This document shows, piece by piece, positions 36,501 to 47,900 of a stretch of 64,000 nucleotides of DNA (position 1 is its first letter; each line of letters opens with the position of its first letter). The DNA comes from Gymnorhina tibicen. Its lineage: Eukaryota; Chordata; Aves; Passeriformes; Artamidae. The notes under the pieces were generated by a model. That model made no database searches, was not told where the DNA came from, and saw only the letters and a program-made list of their open reading frames with translations. Location of the stretch: contig VXAZ01002522.1 of assembly GCA_013399875.1 (NCBI GenBank), positions 198-64,197 of the forward strand. Reading direction: 5' to 3'. The translations under genes and the position numbers were made by a program.

Positions 36501-39500
36501 GCTGCAGATTTGTTACACTTCTGTTTATCTTGAAATCTGGCCTTTCACTTTCTGAATTTTCTGTGCTTGCTGGAGCAGTTAAAATGGAGTTTTACACACT
36601 GATTAGCTGGCTTCAGAGGTCCCAGACATACTTTCATGTGCAAGGGAGATCTGATTTTTGAGAAAATACATGTATTGTAAGTGAAGTTTTGCTCAAATCC
36701 AAATACCACTGAACAGAATTGATTTTCTTCTCTCAACAGCTGCACAATAAATACAGTCACATTTTTTTATTTGACCAGGTATTTCCACTTGACTAACTTA
36801 AAACATTTGTGGCTTGAGCTCTGGTTCTTTCATCCTTCCTCCCCTTATTTGTGGTTATGGTAAATATGCCACAAGGCCATCAAGCTGCCCAGCTGTGCTG
36901 CGTTACAGCTTCCACCTTCCTACACTGTACAGAAGGACTTTTTCCATGTCATCTTGTCATGCCAGTTGCCAGAGAGACCTGGAGGGTCGCAGCTGGAGTG
37001 GTGTTCCAGGTATGAAAAGGTTGTCACGAACCTCATGTTTGCCAACACTTTGTAGAGGGAAGCTAGCTGTGCAGCCCGGCTGTGAAAGAAACAGCAGTAG
37101 AGGTCTGCGGTGTGACCCAAACACACCTCTTGGTGTGCTGCCATCCATCCTGTGGCTGGCTGCCCCTGACTCTGTGTCCAAAACCAAGCTGGAGGGCCCA
37201 GGTGGAGGCCCCAGCTGCATATTGGTCACTGCTGGAGCAGAGTCCGGGGAAGACTGTTGGATGTGCAGACCTTGTGTCTGTGTCCTATGCTGCTGATGGC
37301 CAGCACGCGTGCTCCAGGTTCCTTGATGCTTTCTTGCATTTCAGGCATTCAAGTGGTGGTACTGACCAAAAGCAACCAACTTGTGCCATACCATATTTTG
37401 GTGAATTTGGTCTGTGGAAGGGACCCCACCCCTCACTTTTTTTACTGGCACAATAAATACTGCTGAGTTATTTCAGTACAGTAACTAGTTCTTCATACTG
37501 ATAAAAGGCTTGCATGCTTTCCTGATTTATATGACTTGTGAAGGATTAAAAAAATAAGTCTATTAATCTTTGGAACAACTTAAACGTAAAAAAAAATCCT
37601 GCCAAAACATCTTTGTGTTTTAGTTCTTTTGCCTTCAGAACCTGACACCAATTCAGCACCTTTCAGGATTTTCTGAGAATGACAATCAGTTTCTAGTACA
37701 GAAAATAAATTCTCTTGTTTCATGTTTTAGTCTTAACAAGTCTAGGGTTTTGAGCTGTTACCTATATATATTTTTATTTCCCCTTTTGCTGTTTCTCTCT
37801 CTACATGTAAGGCACAAGAGTAATTCGTCTTTCTTTCTGCTAAATGAACTTTTGCTTTTTCAAAGGAGATGCTTTGTCCACTAGGAACTGTGTCTCAGCA
37901 TGCTAATAAAATTCACTTTACGCCTTTAAAATGTTTATTCCAAGTGGCCTGGCTGGCTTACAGTAGCTGTGTGGGTGGACTGTCCTTGAATTTTGTCGAC
38001 TTAATTTAGTACTGCACAATACCCAGTGATGGAAAACAGCTATAAATTGTCTGTGCGCAGCCATGCATTATTGATAAAGGGTAGAATAAGCTCTACAATT
38101 TCTTTATTTGATGTTGTTAGTGCAACAACTGGCTGATTTGTTAAGACTTTTTTTCCCCTCCTATTGGCAGTAAAATATCTCTTCATTTTGAACTTCTGAA
38201 TTTTCTGAATTTTGATTTGTATGGGGTTGAAAATTTGCTTTGTCTCCAGTTTTACTAAACATAATGGAAATGTTTTCACAGAGTAGAAGCAAACTTAAGT
38301 TCAAGGGGACCTAAGCCAACAGTAAGTTTGACTCCATGCAGCAGACAGAACTTCCCTAATTATCTCAAATATTTAGAAATAGAAAATGGAGCATGAAGTC
38401 TCACAGCACATTTAGAAGAAAAAATGCTTTAATATACTTCATTTGGCACATGCTTAGAGAAAATGCTTTACAGTGAGTTCAACGTGCTTTGTAATTTCAG
38501 TGTTCCTTCAAAGTTTATGAAAAAGTCTCAAGCCTTAAATCTGTCACGCTGTTTTTTCCTGTTGACACTTATGATGAGTAGAGACTCTACTGAATATAAT
38601 TTGCATATAAAACTGTGCTGTAAGCTAAACAGTTCTTTCCCTGTAGTTGAACGAAGGTACAATGAACTGCTGAAAACTGGAAATTAATAAATATATAAAT
38701 AAAAAAACAACTTGCCAGCAAAACGACAAGGGGCTTAGTCTTCCCAACAGATGTCCAGCACTGAAACTTCTTTTTAAGCTATAATTTTTGGAATGGTAGC
38801 TTCCCAAAGGTTGTTACTGTAATACAGCCAAGGGAATGTACAGTTTGTGCCAAGCAAATATTGTATTAGAATGATGGAATTTTATTTCCCTCTTCTATGT
38901 TTTGTACATACATGTGCTTTGGTAGAAGCATTTTAGACCTCTACAGATTTTTACTTTTATTTTGTCTTTGTAGTAGTGTAGGGGTAGGGAATTCACAAGT
39001 TATACTGATGCTTACAACGTTTTCTTCTATACCATGGAGAATTGCTATTTATTAGTTTAACTTTCCATATATTTGCAATCTTTTAAGGTTAGAAGTCATT
39101 AAGTAATGAAGTAATTAAACTGGTTGTGTCATTGCAGTCAGAAAGCAGAAAAAACCGTTGGTGAAAGGACTAACATGACTGACAGAGGCTTGCTAGAGAT
39201 TTACATTGAGAATAACTCATTCTTCAAAACTTTTTCATTTTCTGATGGAGGTTGTGGAGTAAATCAAATACAGTGGCTATGAGTGATTAAAATGCAAAAC
39301 TTATGAATTCTTACTGACTTTGTAAATGTGACTCCTTTACTGTTAATATAAAATAATTTATCTTAAAGCAGTGTTGAGGCTGTGAATATTTAAATGAAAG
39401 CTTCAACTCTTGAAGAAGGTTATTTTGATATTCAACATCATTAATTTTGTGGCTCGCATAGAAAGCTGTCATGGAAGGGGAACAGGAGATTTTCTCCACA

Positions 39501-41242
39501 GGTCATCTGGTGCATCTGCGGTAATTCACTTGGTAAGTCAGAGTGGCAAATTTTACTATAGTTTAAATACTTACACAATTTAGATGTTACACAGGCATCT
39601 AAAAATTCTGTGCTGGTTGAAGAGGATACCTTTGTTTTGATCCTACAGAAAATACAAACAACCGGACATTGACTTGCCTGTGGTTTTGGTTTTGGAGCAA
39701 CTGTGCTGCTGTATTTTTTTACAGAAGGGCAGGTTTCAGCCATGTTACGACAATTCTGTTTAGACAGTTTGGGAGTAAGAGTGTGTGTGTAATTTTTTTT
39801 GTAAGCAAGTATACTTTGGTAGTGAAATACAATTTTGAAAATCCATTTTTCCTGTTGTTTGTTTAAAAGAGCATCTTTCACTGGCATTGTTAGAATCTAC
39901 TGTAATGAAAAACTGTAACATAAGGAAATCTCCCAGAGTACAGTGGGGTTGGATTCTCCTCTGCATCTGCCCACTCTCTTCAGGCAGTGCATGGATGGTG
40001 TTATTCAGACCTCTTCATTTACCCCCTGGAAGTCAATCAGTAGTCTGACAAACACAAAAGAGTTTTAATGCAATTTGACATTTATTTTCTTCATACTAAC
40101 GAAATATGCCTTGGTCCAGAAAGGTCGAGTGACTTTTGGAAAGTTACCTATATTAGAAATGTACAGTGCAAGTGACCTGAGTGCTGCTTGCTACCATCCA
40201 AAATTGTTGGGCAGGCCATTGTGGAGGAAAGTGAGATGGATGAGGTGATAAGAGATCTCTGATCTCTGCAGGCCATGCTCAAAATACAGAGACAGCTACA
40301 GATGTTGTGGGAATGGCATGATGCAAAAGGACCTGAAAGTAGTTGATTAAAAAACAAGTAAATAAAACATAAAAAGCTTGTTTTTTCTAAGGGAAACCAG
40401 AGACTTTTCCTAGCAGTCAGGATAAATGAAAGAGTGGTAGGGGAGAAGTGAGGCAGGTGGCCTGTGAACAAAGTTACCTGAAAACCTTCTGTTACTTTTA
40501 AGGTGGTATTTCCTATTCCTTTTCAAATGCATCAAAAGAGGATGTTAATTTTTTTTCTTTCCAGTATAGGAATTAATGGGGGAAGGGGGGGAAATCCTTC
40601 AATTATTTTTGGAAGGCACTGCCTAAATTATTTTCTTTTTAAAAGCACAGGACAGGAGAATAAAACGTGTCACTGCATCCATCCCCACCCAGGAGTAACA
40701 CCAAGTGCTTTGTCTCTGACAAGTTGCAGTATGCCCCACTAAAAGGGAAAGAAAACTCCTGCTTTCCCTTCTCTTGGTACAAAAAAATTGTATTAAGCTT
40801 GTTTGAGTAGGACAAACTTCAGAGGCCTCTTCCAGTTTTGATCCGTAGTATAAAACCTGTGTTGGTTCTAACACAGGTGCCTTGTGCTTTGATGACCTCA
40901 ACCAGCCAGGCTGCAGGAGACACTTGTTCTGTGAATCACAGAGACATCATTGTGGACAAAATTTCTTTTCTCCTTTTTCGTTGTTACACCATATTGTCCT
41001 CCACTAATTTGAAAGAGACGAGGAGTACAATGAATTACCCCCTGATTCTGTCAAATCACTGTGTCAACAATGCAGTTATCTGCTCTGAGAGGCTCTGCAC
41101 TGGCAGAAACTGATTCTTGATGAGTTTGCTTAGAACTTTCAGCTGTAAAAGTAATGAATTCTCTGCAAAACACGCTTTAAATAAACTATGTCCTTGCCTA
41201 ATGTCTGTAACCCTGATAACTAATCATGTTTTGTCCTTCTAG

Positions 41243-41277
41243 AAGACTCTATTAATGATCTTTCCACAATGAACTTG
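41243..41277 (+). CDS. Weak candidate micro-exon (35 nt)
   Basis: A very good acceptor (catgttttgtccttctag) and a good donor (AACTTG then GTGAGTCCC) bound only 35 bases. Using one base carried from an upstream exon, the frame reads through eleven codons (DSINDLSTMNL) and ends in phase 0. The short length makes openness uninformative. It is listed because edges and phases fit the candidates at 25097 and 42230. Confidence 0.15.
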
Positions 41278-42229
41278 GTGAGTCCCTTTTTGCAGAATGC
41301 AGAGCTCTTTTTAACCCTTCTTCTCCCAACCATCATTTTGGCTGGTAATGTTCATACAGTTTCCATGAAATGTGGTGGTCAAGGCACATTACTCCTCTGC
41401 CATGTGTACAGAACACAGAGCTGCAGGTTGCTTTCCTGTTTTCCTCCTGTTCTGCTTTTCCTCCTCCCTTTTATGCTGCTCTTAATGAGGTGCTAAGGGA
41501 TGGCAGCAGAGATTTTCCCAGTATACATCAATGCAAACACATCAAAGCTGGAAGCAGTATAAACAAAACATTGTTAGATATGGCAGAAGAATTGCTAGGT
41601 AGGGAAAAACTGAGTTATGTTGTTTGGGAAAAGGATTGCACCTCTGGCTAATTACAAAATAATTGAATGAGCGGTTACGTATTGCCTCACTGCAAGCTTT
41701 AAGTATCTGAAACATGATCTGTTTTTTTACTGCTGAAATTTGCTATGCAATAGAAAATTGAGTAAATACAATTTGGATCCAGCATGATCCTCAGCTGTAC
41801 TTCAAAGTTCTGCACCCTTCCTCCTTCTGGTTTAAAACCTGGGATATTCTTATGCACCTGGAAAACTGAGCTATAAAAATGCAGTTTTGTTTCTATTGTT
41901 ACATTTATTTTGTGCTAGACAAATTGTCTTCCTGAAAGCTTTCTGTAGGGTCCCTGTAGCAAAGGCAGTGCTAGCATGTGAGGTTTCAAAATGCAGAATA
42001 GGCTGAAGAACTCAGTTCTAAAGGTATGCCATGGATGACTGGGCTTAATGTGTCTTATACGCAACGAATTTCCCCCCCTACAGTTTTGAAGTATGTACCA
42101 CTTTAAGGGGCCTGTGGTTTACTTTGGGGTGAAATCACAAGTGATTTCAGTTTTTATTCCAGCTTTTTCTGTTTTCTTTGCCTTGGCCTTGAATGTTTTG
42201 ACATCTTTTGTTGCCGTGCTTCCACATAG

Positions 42230-42300
42230 GGACTGCAGCAGCCACAGCAGAGATGCGGCAGCAACTATAAATTATTTTCCATGATAAAGAAGGATGCAAG
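42230..42300 (+). CDS. Weak candidate internal exon (71 nt)
   Basis: The acceptor is good (ttgttgccgtgcttccacatag) and so is the donor (GATGCAAG then GTAAAGATG). Only frame 0 is open through the segment. It gives 23 codons, glutamine-rich at the start (GLQQPQQRCG) and ending MIKKDA, with two bases left. Phase 0 entry matches the exit of 41243-41277. No protein is recognised. Confidence 0.15.
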
Positions 42301-43382
42301 GTAAAGATGCACATTGTTGCTCGCAAAGATCAGAGTGAAGTTTCAGATGCGAACAGTGTCATCAACATGCAAGACAAATCTGGGCACAGGCACTCGGGAA
42401 TTATTTTAGCTGAATGTAGTTGGCAGTCCCTGGGGTGTAAAAGGAAAATTTGTCCTTGAGTTTTTTTAAAGACTAGTAGTTACTGTGTTGAAATATTCAT
42501 CAGAAGCCTTAAAGTTAATTCCCTGAGAAGTAAACCTATAATGCTGCATTGTTGATTATTCTGAACCAATTTTTAAACTTCAGAATAACTTTTAAAGGGT
42601 TGGTGAAAAATACATTTTCCATTCCATTGCTGGAATGTGTCCATGATTCCCAAAGGGTAAAAGAATTCCTGTGCCAAATTCAACAGAGTAGCAAGAGATC
42701 TTATTTTAAGTCTGTCCTCAGTGAAGGCTGGATTATGGCTTGTTCTGGCCAAATTAAAAACTGTAGGAAAGAGGAAAGTATTTTTTGCCAGGTTACCCCT
42801 CATTTGTGAGAAATGCTACCACCCTAAATTTGTCTGTCATATCACTTCAGGTTAATGGCTCCCTTCATTGTGCTTCAAGTTCTAGCTCCCTCTGCTTTAA
42901 AAAGAAAAAAAAAGAAGGCATATTTCAGAAAGATTCATGATGTTTTAAAGAGAATCCAGGTGACTGCCTTTCAAAGTCAGTAATTGATGGCATTTCTGTT
43001 CGGGGAGGAGTTTGGCTTGGTTAATGTAACTTTACAGCAGAAGTATGCATCTCATTATTTTATGTGTCTGTGTCTATATTTATTTAACTTTTGGCTGTGC
43101 ATTTTAAGGTACCTGTAACATTCCTTTTAGTCATGACTGAGAGCAGACTAAGGTTTAAATGCATAACAGTGTGCCTTCATGGAGGTTGGCTAGCTGGGCT
43201 TCTCTTTTAATTGAAAATACATAGAAGTAAGAATCAGTAATGTATTTAAAATGGAAATCTCCTTTTGTACAACACAAACAATTTTCCTTTATGTTAAAAA
43301 GAAGCGGGGCTACTAGGGCACTGTGCCCTTTCCTAGGTATCTGAAACAATTTATGATCTATCAGTGGTCAAAGAGTAATTGT

Positions 43383-43422
43383 TTGAAGTTTATTGGAAAT
43401 AATTGAAGTTTATTGGAAATAG
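43383..43422. repeat. Two-copy 20-bp tandem repeat
   Basis: The unit ttgaagtttattggaaataa is followed directly by a second copy differing only at the last base. A local duplication. Confidence 0.9.
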
Positions 43423-44481
43423 GAATAGGTTTCCTGAACACCTAGGAAAAAAACAGCTCAGAAGTTCAAGGAATTTTGAAGGCAAAGGTGCCTTATAAAC
43501 ATAGGAGAACATAGGGATATACATTGGCAATGAACTGTGGTCTGAAGGAGTTGAGAGAGGAGATGATTCACTCTGCAGCCATGACTATCTCTTCTGTGTT
43601 GGGTTTGCTCCTCGGAAGAGGTCATTTACTTAGTTCGTGCTAACTCAGCATTAGCTATGGTGCTAACCTGCCTTTACAGTCTTTTTTGAACAAGTGTTTT
43701 TTGATGTAAAGTCACTTAATTATGTAAAGATTTCTGCATGTGCTTTAGAGATGGGCAATTGTTTTTTTTTTTTTTATTTCAAGGTTGCTAATGCACTGAG
43801 CAACAAAAGCTTTAATCCCAGAATTTGAAAGCAATTATTTCAGCTGTAAAGAGCCTCAGAGGTTGACTTTCATGCTTCTCTTGTGAAGGTGATTAAGAGT
43901 TGCCTAACACGGCACTACAAAATCTTCTGTTCTTGGGTAGGGCACTTCTGAAAAGGCTTTCTGAGAGTGATGGACAGATGATTCATTTAAGTCAGGTATG
44001 AGTTGACCACAGCAGCTGCTATCCAGAGAACTCTACTCTGAGCCTTGCTCTCCAAATGCATGTGCCCTTCTTACAGAAGAAATTAATACACAGGCAGCAC
44101 ATAATGGGACAGTATGAGAGTCTGGAAGAAGGGGATAGGAAGGATGTGTAGGAGATAATATTGTGGACTTAAGAGAAGACCACAAGCCCAAACACTGTTC
44201 CACTTTTGAAGTCTTTTGATGCAGTATAAAGCTTGTAATAGTGTATGGATCATAGTGGAAAACCAGTCTTCTGGGAAACCTGAGGATATTTACATTACTT
44301 AAAATAGAAGATGGAACACACAAAATATCTCAGAACTAGGAGACCAAGAAGAAAGAGATGGAGGATCTGAAAATTAACATTCTTCATAGCATTTTAATCC
44401 AAATTAACAGATTATGACCTCTTTCATGCGTGCAGAAAGCCACGCTATGAAAAGCCCATAAAGGAGACAGGTATCCTGCAA

Positions 44482-44497
44482 CTTTATTCGAATAAAG
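44482..44497. terminator. Palindromic poly(A) signal, AATAAA on both strands
   Basis: The sequence ctttattcgaataaag is its own reverse complement over 16 bases. It therefore carries AATAAA on the - strand (complement of 44483-44488), the signal expected for the LTR transcript, and also on the + strand (44491-44496), where it could act on host transcription running the other way. The bare hexamers are certain; use is inferred. Confidence 0.6.
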
Positions 44498-44498
44498 G

Positions 44499-44534
44499 AA
44501 GAGAGTCCACTGGGGCATACCAGTGGACTCTCTT
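44499..44534 (-). promoter_or_regulatory. Perfect 15-bp hairpin at the predicted start of R
   Basis: The arms aagagagtccactgg (44499-44513) and ccagtggactctctt (44520-44534) are exact reverse complements around a 6-base loop. The outermost next bases do not pair. Counting 25-30 bases from the TATA box puts the LTR transcription start at about 44535, so the RNA would begin with this hairpin. Several retroviruses have structured RNA at this position. The structure survives without mismatch in an otherwise dead element. Confidence 0.75.
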
Positions 44535-44684
44535 GAGGTTTTGGAGGGGCGCAGCCTCCTTTTATCCTAAACTCCTGGCCACATGTTGCCCTCTTCCTTT
44601 CCCCATTGGCTGAGGTAGTCGGAAGGTACAGCCTTCCCAAACCGCCTACTACATATTCCCGCCTTGAACCTGTCATTTTCCTTC

Positions 44685-44800
44685 AAAGTTCAGAAGTTCA
44701 AGCTATCTGGGTTCTGGAATAGACTTTGTGTGGACCCATTTGTCCATTACCCTAAAGTTCAGGAGCCAAACTGTCTGGGTTCTGTAACAAACTTGGGGGT
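44685..44800. repeat. Imperfect direct repeat in LTR U3
   Basis: A block starting aaagttcagaagttcaagct at 44685 recurs at 44754 (aaagttcaggagccaaactg). Both continue into tctgggttctg and a related ctttg/cttgg segment, at an offset of 69 bases. Duplicated enhancer blocks are common in retroviral U3 regions. Confidence 0.7.
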
Positions 44801-44902
44801 GTGAGGTTGGTAGAGACATTAAGACCCATTTCAAAGATACTACCACACATTCCTCGTAAAGACCCTCACCCATTGAATTGTTTGTAAAGACATTAGCTCA
44901 CA

Positions 44903-47900
44903 TCTTTCCTATCACATGCTTATCTCCCATTCTAATATTCTTTTTTATTTTAATGTTGAAAAACCAAAGTCAGAAGTAGTTCCCAGACATACAGTATCAC
45001 TCTGTGTCTCAGAAGTGACTTCTCCCCTTCCTCCTAATTTCTGATCAAGATTCATTTAATGGGGTTTTTACATACCTTTTACTTGGTGGAACAATTTTTG
45101 GACAAACCTGGAGAAATAGGTTGATATTTTACTGATGTAGATGGAGTACATCATAATTTTTTGTTTGGGTTTTTTTTTTTTTTAAGGATATCAAAACAGA
45201 GGTGATGCTGTCCTTTGTATGAGTTTTTAGCGGTGACTAAGACTCCTCCTCAGACAGGGAACAGCTGTTTCTCATCAGGCCAGGGAAGAAGAGAAAAAAA
45301 GAAAAAAGGTGGTTAAAATTATGAAAGCTTTTCAGTTTGTCACTAGTTTGTAAATCCCAAATGTAAGTTGTGAGAGTTTCTTTTTAGTAATGATGTGGTT
45401 AAAACTAGTTTATAGTTGGAAATGTGTTGATACTCAGTTAATCTGTACAGCCTACAGCTGTTTTTGTTTGTAAACCTCAATAAATACTATGGTGGCACTA
45501 GAGGAATGAATAACTGGAAAAGCAAAACAAGCTTCAGTAAGAACACAAGAACTTTGCAGTAGACTTTATTTGTTGTTTTGCTGCAGATAGGTCCTCCCTC
45601 ATCATGAGAGAAAAGAAAAGGGAAAGTAAATGGACTTTTTTATCTTCTGTAATTTTTTTCTTCTGTTTTCCCTGTATATTATGTGATCTCTGTCTTCCTT
45701 GTGTTGTCTCCACTGAGAGCTTGGAACAGCATTCTGCTTCAATAATTGTATTTCATCATTAATATTGCTGCAGCACTGTATTTTGCCAGTGTTCCCATTG
45801 AGACGCAATGGCATAAAGTGGATTAAGTAAGTCAAGGGAGCTGTCACTTAAAGAGCTGTATTAACCTTCTCTCCCTCTTAGTACACTGTACCACAAAACA
45901 GGTGCAGGAAAGGAAGAGATGCAGATTTTAAGCAGTATTCTGGCATTTAGCATTTAGTAGATTTTTCCCGGAATTGTTTGTGTGTGGAGCTGTCCCTCTG
46001 CATCATGCTGAGGTTTACTGAGCTCTCTCAGCCCTGTGTGCTGCAGAGACAGGGCAGCACTGATCTTGGAGGTCAGCCGTGGTTGTGAGCTTTTCAGTGA
46101 GTAGGGGGGGTGAGTGACCTCAGGTGGCAGTACCTCAGCAGATGGTCAGTGATCACAGCTCTCACAAGAACAGATCTTGTGTTCTTGACCTTATCAGTGA
46201 GACCTAGCAGTTGTATATCCTGACCTACTGACAACCTCGTAGTTACTGAGGTTGTAAAACATACACCTTTCTTTAGCACTGGACTTAAAAACCAGAGTGG
46301 CCTTGCTTCCCTCTGCAAATATTTAGCATATGTTTTAGAGTCATGTTTTTGGAGTGAGTAGGTATCACTCTTACTGAGTGTGGGAAGTAGATGTTTATTG
46401 CACTGTGGTTTTGGAAGGCACAGATTGGGCTGTACAGATGTCACAGGAAGACAGGAAAAGCTGCTTCTTTAGGGTAAATAGAAAAAGAAGGTATGTGTGT
46501 GAATTCTGCATACTGCAGACTGTCTTCCAGCAGGTTCTTCAGCTGGAGAGGTTTCCTAGTTTGAGTCAAGGTGGTACAGTTGTACCCTGGAAAGACAGGG
46601 ACAACAAGATAAATGCACAGTTTAGAAAGTGAGCAATGCTAATTCAGCATGCTGCTCAGAAAACTAACCTGACAAAAGAAAGATTTCTACTGTGTTAGTG
46701 AAATGAATCAATTGAGTAAGACTTGGAGGGAGAACCTGGGTAATGAATAGGACAGAACAGCATGGCAGTGGTAATTTACCTTAATTGTTTTCTGTTTTGA
46801 TGTCCACTGTTTGTTTGGGTTTTTTTTCTTCACACGGAGGAATTCAGGGAAATACTGAATGCTGGGTTTCAGTGTGGAATGCAAAAGTCCATTTGATTCT
46901 TAAGCAACGAAGAGTGAAATGTAAAATTACTCAGTTTCATTTCAGGAGACAGTAGCTGTTAATGCTTCAGTCCATAACAATGGTCTTTTAGAGAAATGAC
47001 CTTTCAGGCATGTCAGAGATCATGGGTACATTCTCCTGTTCATTTACTGTAGCCAATAAAAGCTGACTGGTAATCAGACTACTGGTAGTCTTGGGCACCT
47101 GTGATCTTCTTTCCTCCTGTGTAATCAGGAAAAGTTAGAATACCTGTAGAGGCTTTTCAGGCATCTCTGTCTCAGGTACTGATTGCCATGAATATATCCA
47201 TATCCTGATTGCTTTCCCTCTTCTTTTGGGAAGCAAGAGATTTTGTTCTTGAATCTAACACACTGCATATAAAAATGTGCATATTTAGGAAGAAAATCAA
47301 CTTTTTCACCGGAAACTCTTGGTGTGCTTTTGTCACTTAATCTCTGTGAGTCTGTTCTTCAAAATGGTACACTGTTGTGGAATTTGGGAGATTTTGAGGT
47401 GTCACAGTTCCCAAAGTCATGAACCCAGCAACAGCTCTGTAGGAGCAGAGTTCTATCCTATGTGTGCTCTATATTGAAGGCCTGGAATTGACTTAGGGCA
47501 GATGTGGCAGACAGTGTCCATTAGGTGGCTCTCGGTTATAGAAAATAAATTTTCAACTATATCAGGCTAATTTTAAAAGGCATTAGCTGTGTTTGTGTCC
47601 TGTAGGCAATTAGAACAAATCAAGAGGCCATAAATTTGGACTTTCTCAAAAGGTGATAGATTTTGGTATCCTGAACAGACCTGCAAATACTGTTCTGTCT
47701 CTGCTTACTTCTATTGTTGTAAAATGTTCTCTGTTGCAGGCTCCACAAGTGAGATAAGATGGAGGTAGCATTATTGTCTGTTACAAGGCACTGTAAAATG
47801 ATTATGCTGTTTCATTATGAAAAATGTCCTTTTCATTAGACACCAAAAAGGTAACAAAAGCACTTTGACTCCCTTCCAAGTGGAGCAAGGCTCCTGCAAA

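Larger units (their letters stand above)
33525..44414. other. Gene-free stretch between the two LTRs
   Basis: About 11 kb, mostly unique and A+T-rich, with GC-richer patches at about 35150-35600 and 36940-37320. It holds the longest + strand open frame in the window (36814-37296, 160 codons) and two 148-codon frames on - (35144-35590 and 39441-39887). None resembles a protein family or has convincing context. Candidate exons at 41243-41277 and 42230-42300 are listed separately. A 14-base T run lies at about 43762-43775. Confidence 0.45.
44415..44892 (-). mobile_element. Second solo endogenous-retrovirus LTR, - orientation
   Basis: Read on the - strand, this has the full order of LTR signals: a U3 with an imperfect direct repeat, a CCAAT box (complement of 44605-44609), a TATA box GGATAAAAGG (44558-44567), a hairpin at the expected start of R, AATAAA (complement of 44483-44488), then a short U5. 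The outer limits are set by TG at 44415 and CA at 44892 on the + strand and are approximate; a limit at 44902 is also possible. No convincing target duplication was found. There is no primer-binding site or retroviral coding sequence on either side, so it is a solo LTR. It is a different family from the copy at 32949. Confidence 0.8.

Noticed and set aside
36814..37296. Longest + strand open frame (160 codons)
   Set aside because: It lies in a GC-richer patch where stops are rarer. The translation is Cys/Ser/Arg-rich with no domain, and a competing 90-codon frame is open on the other strand. No promoter or splice context supports it.
39441..39887. 148-codon open frame on the - strand
   Set aside because: It is long for an A+T-rich region, but the translation has no recognisable domain and low-complexity stretches. 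No splice or promoter signals were found.
44903..46000. Retroviral internal genes beside the second LTR
   Set aside because: No primer-binding site, gag, pol or env-like sequence was found on either side, so a provirus is not supported.
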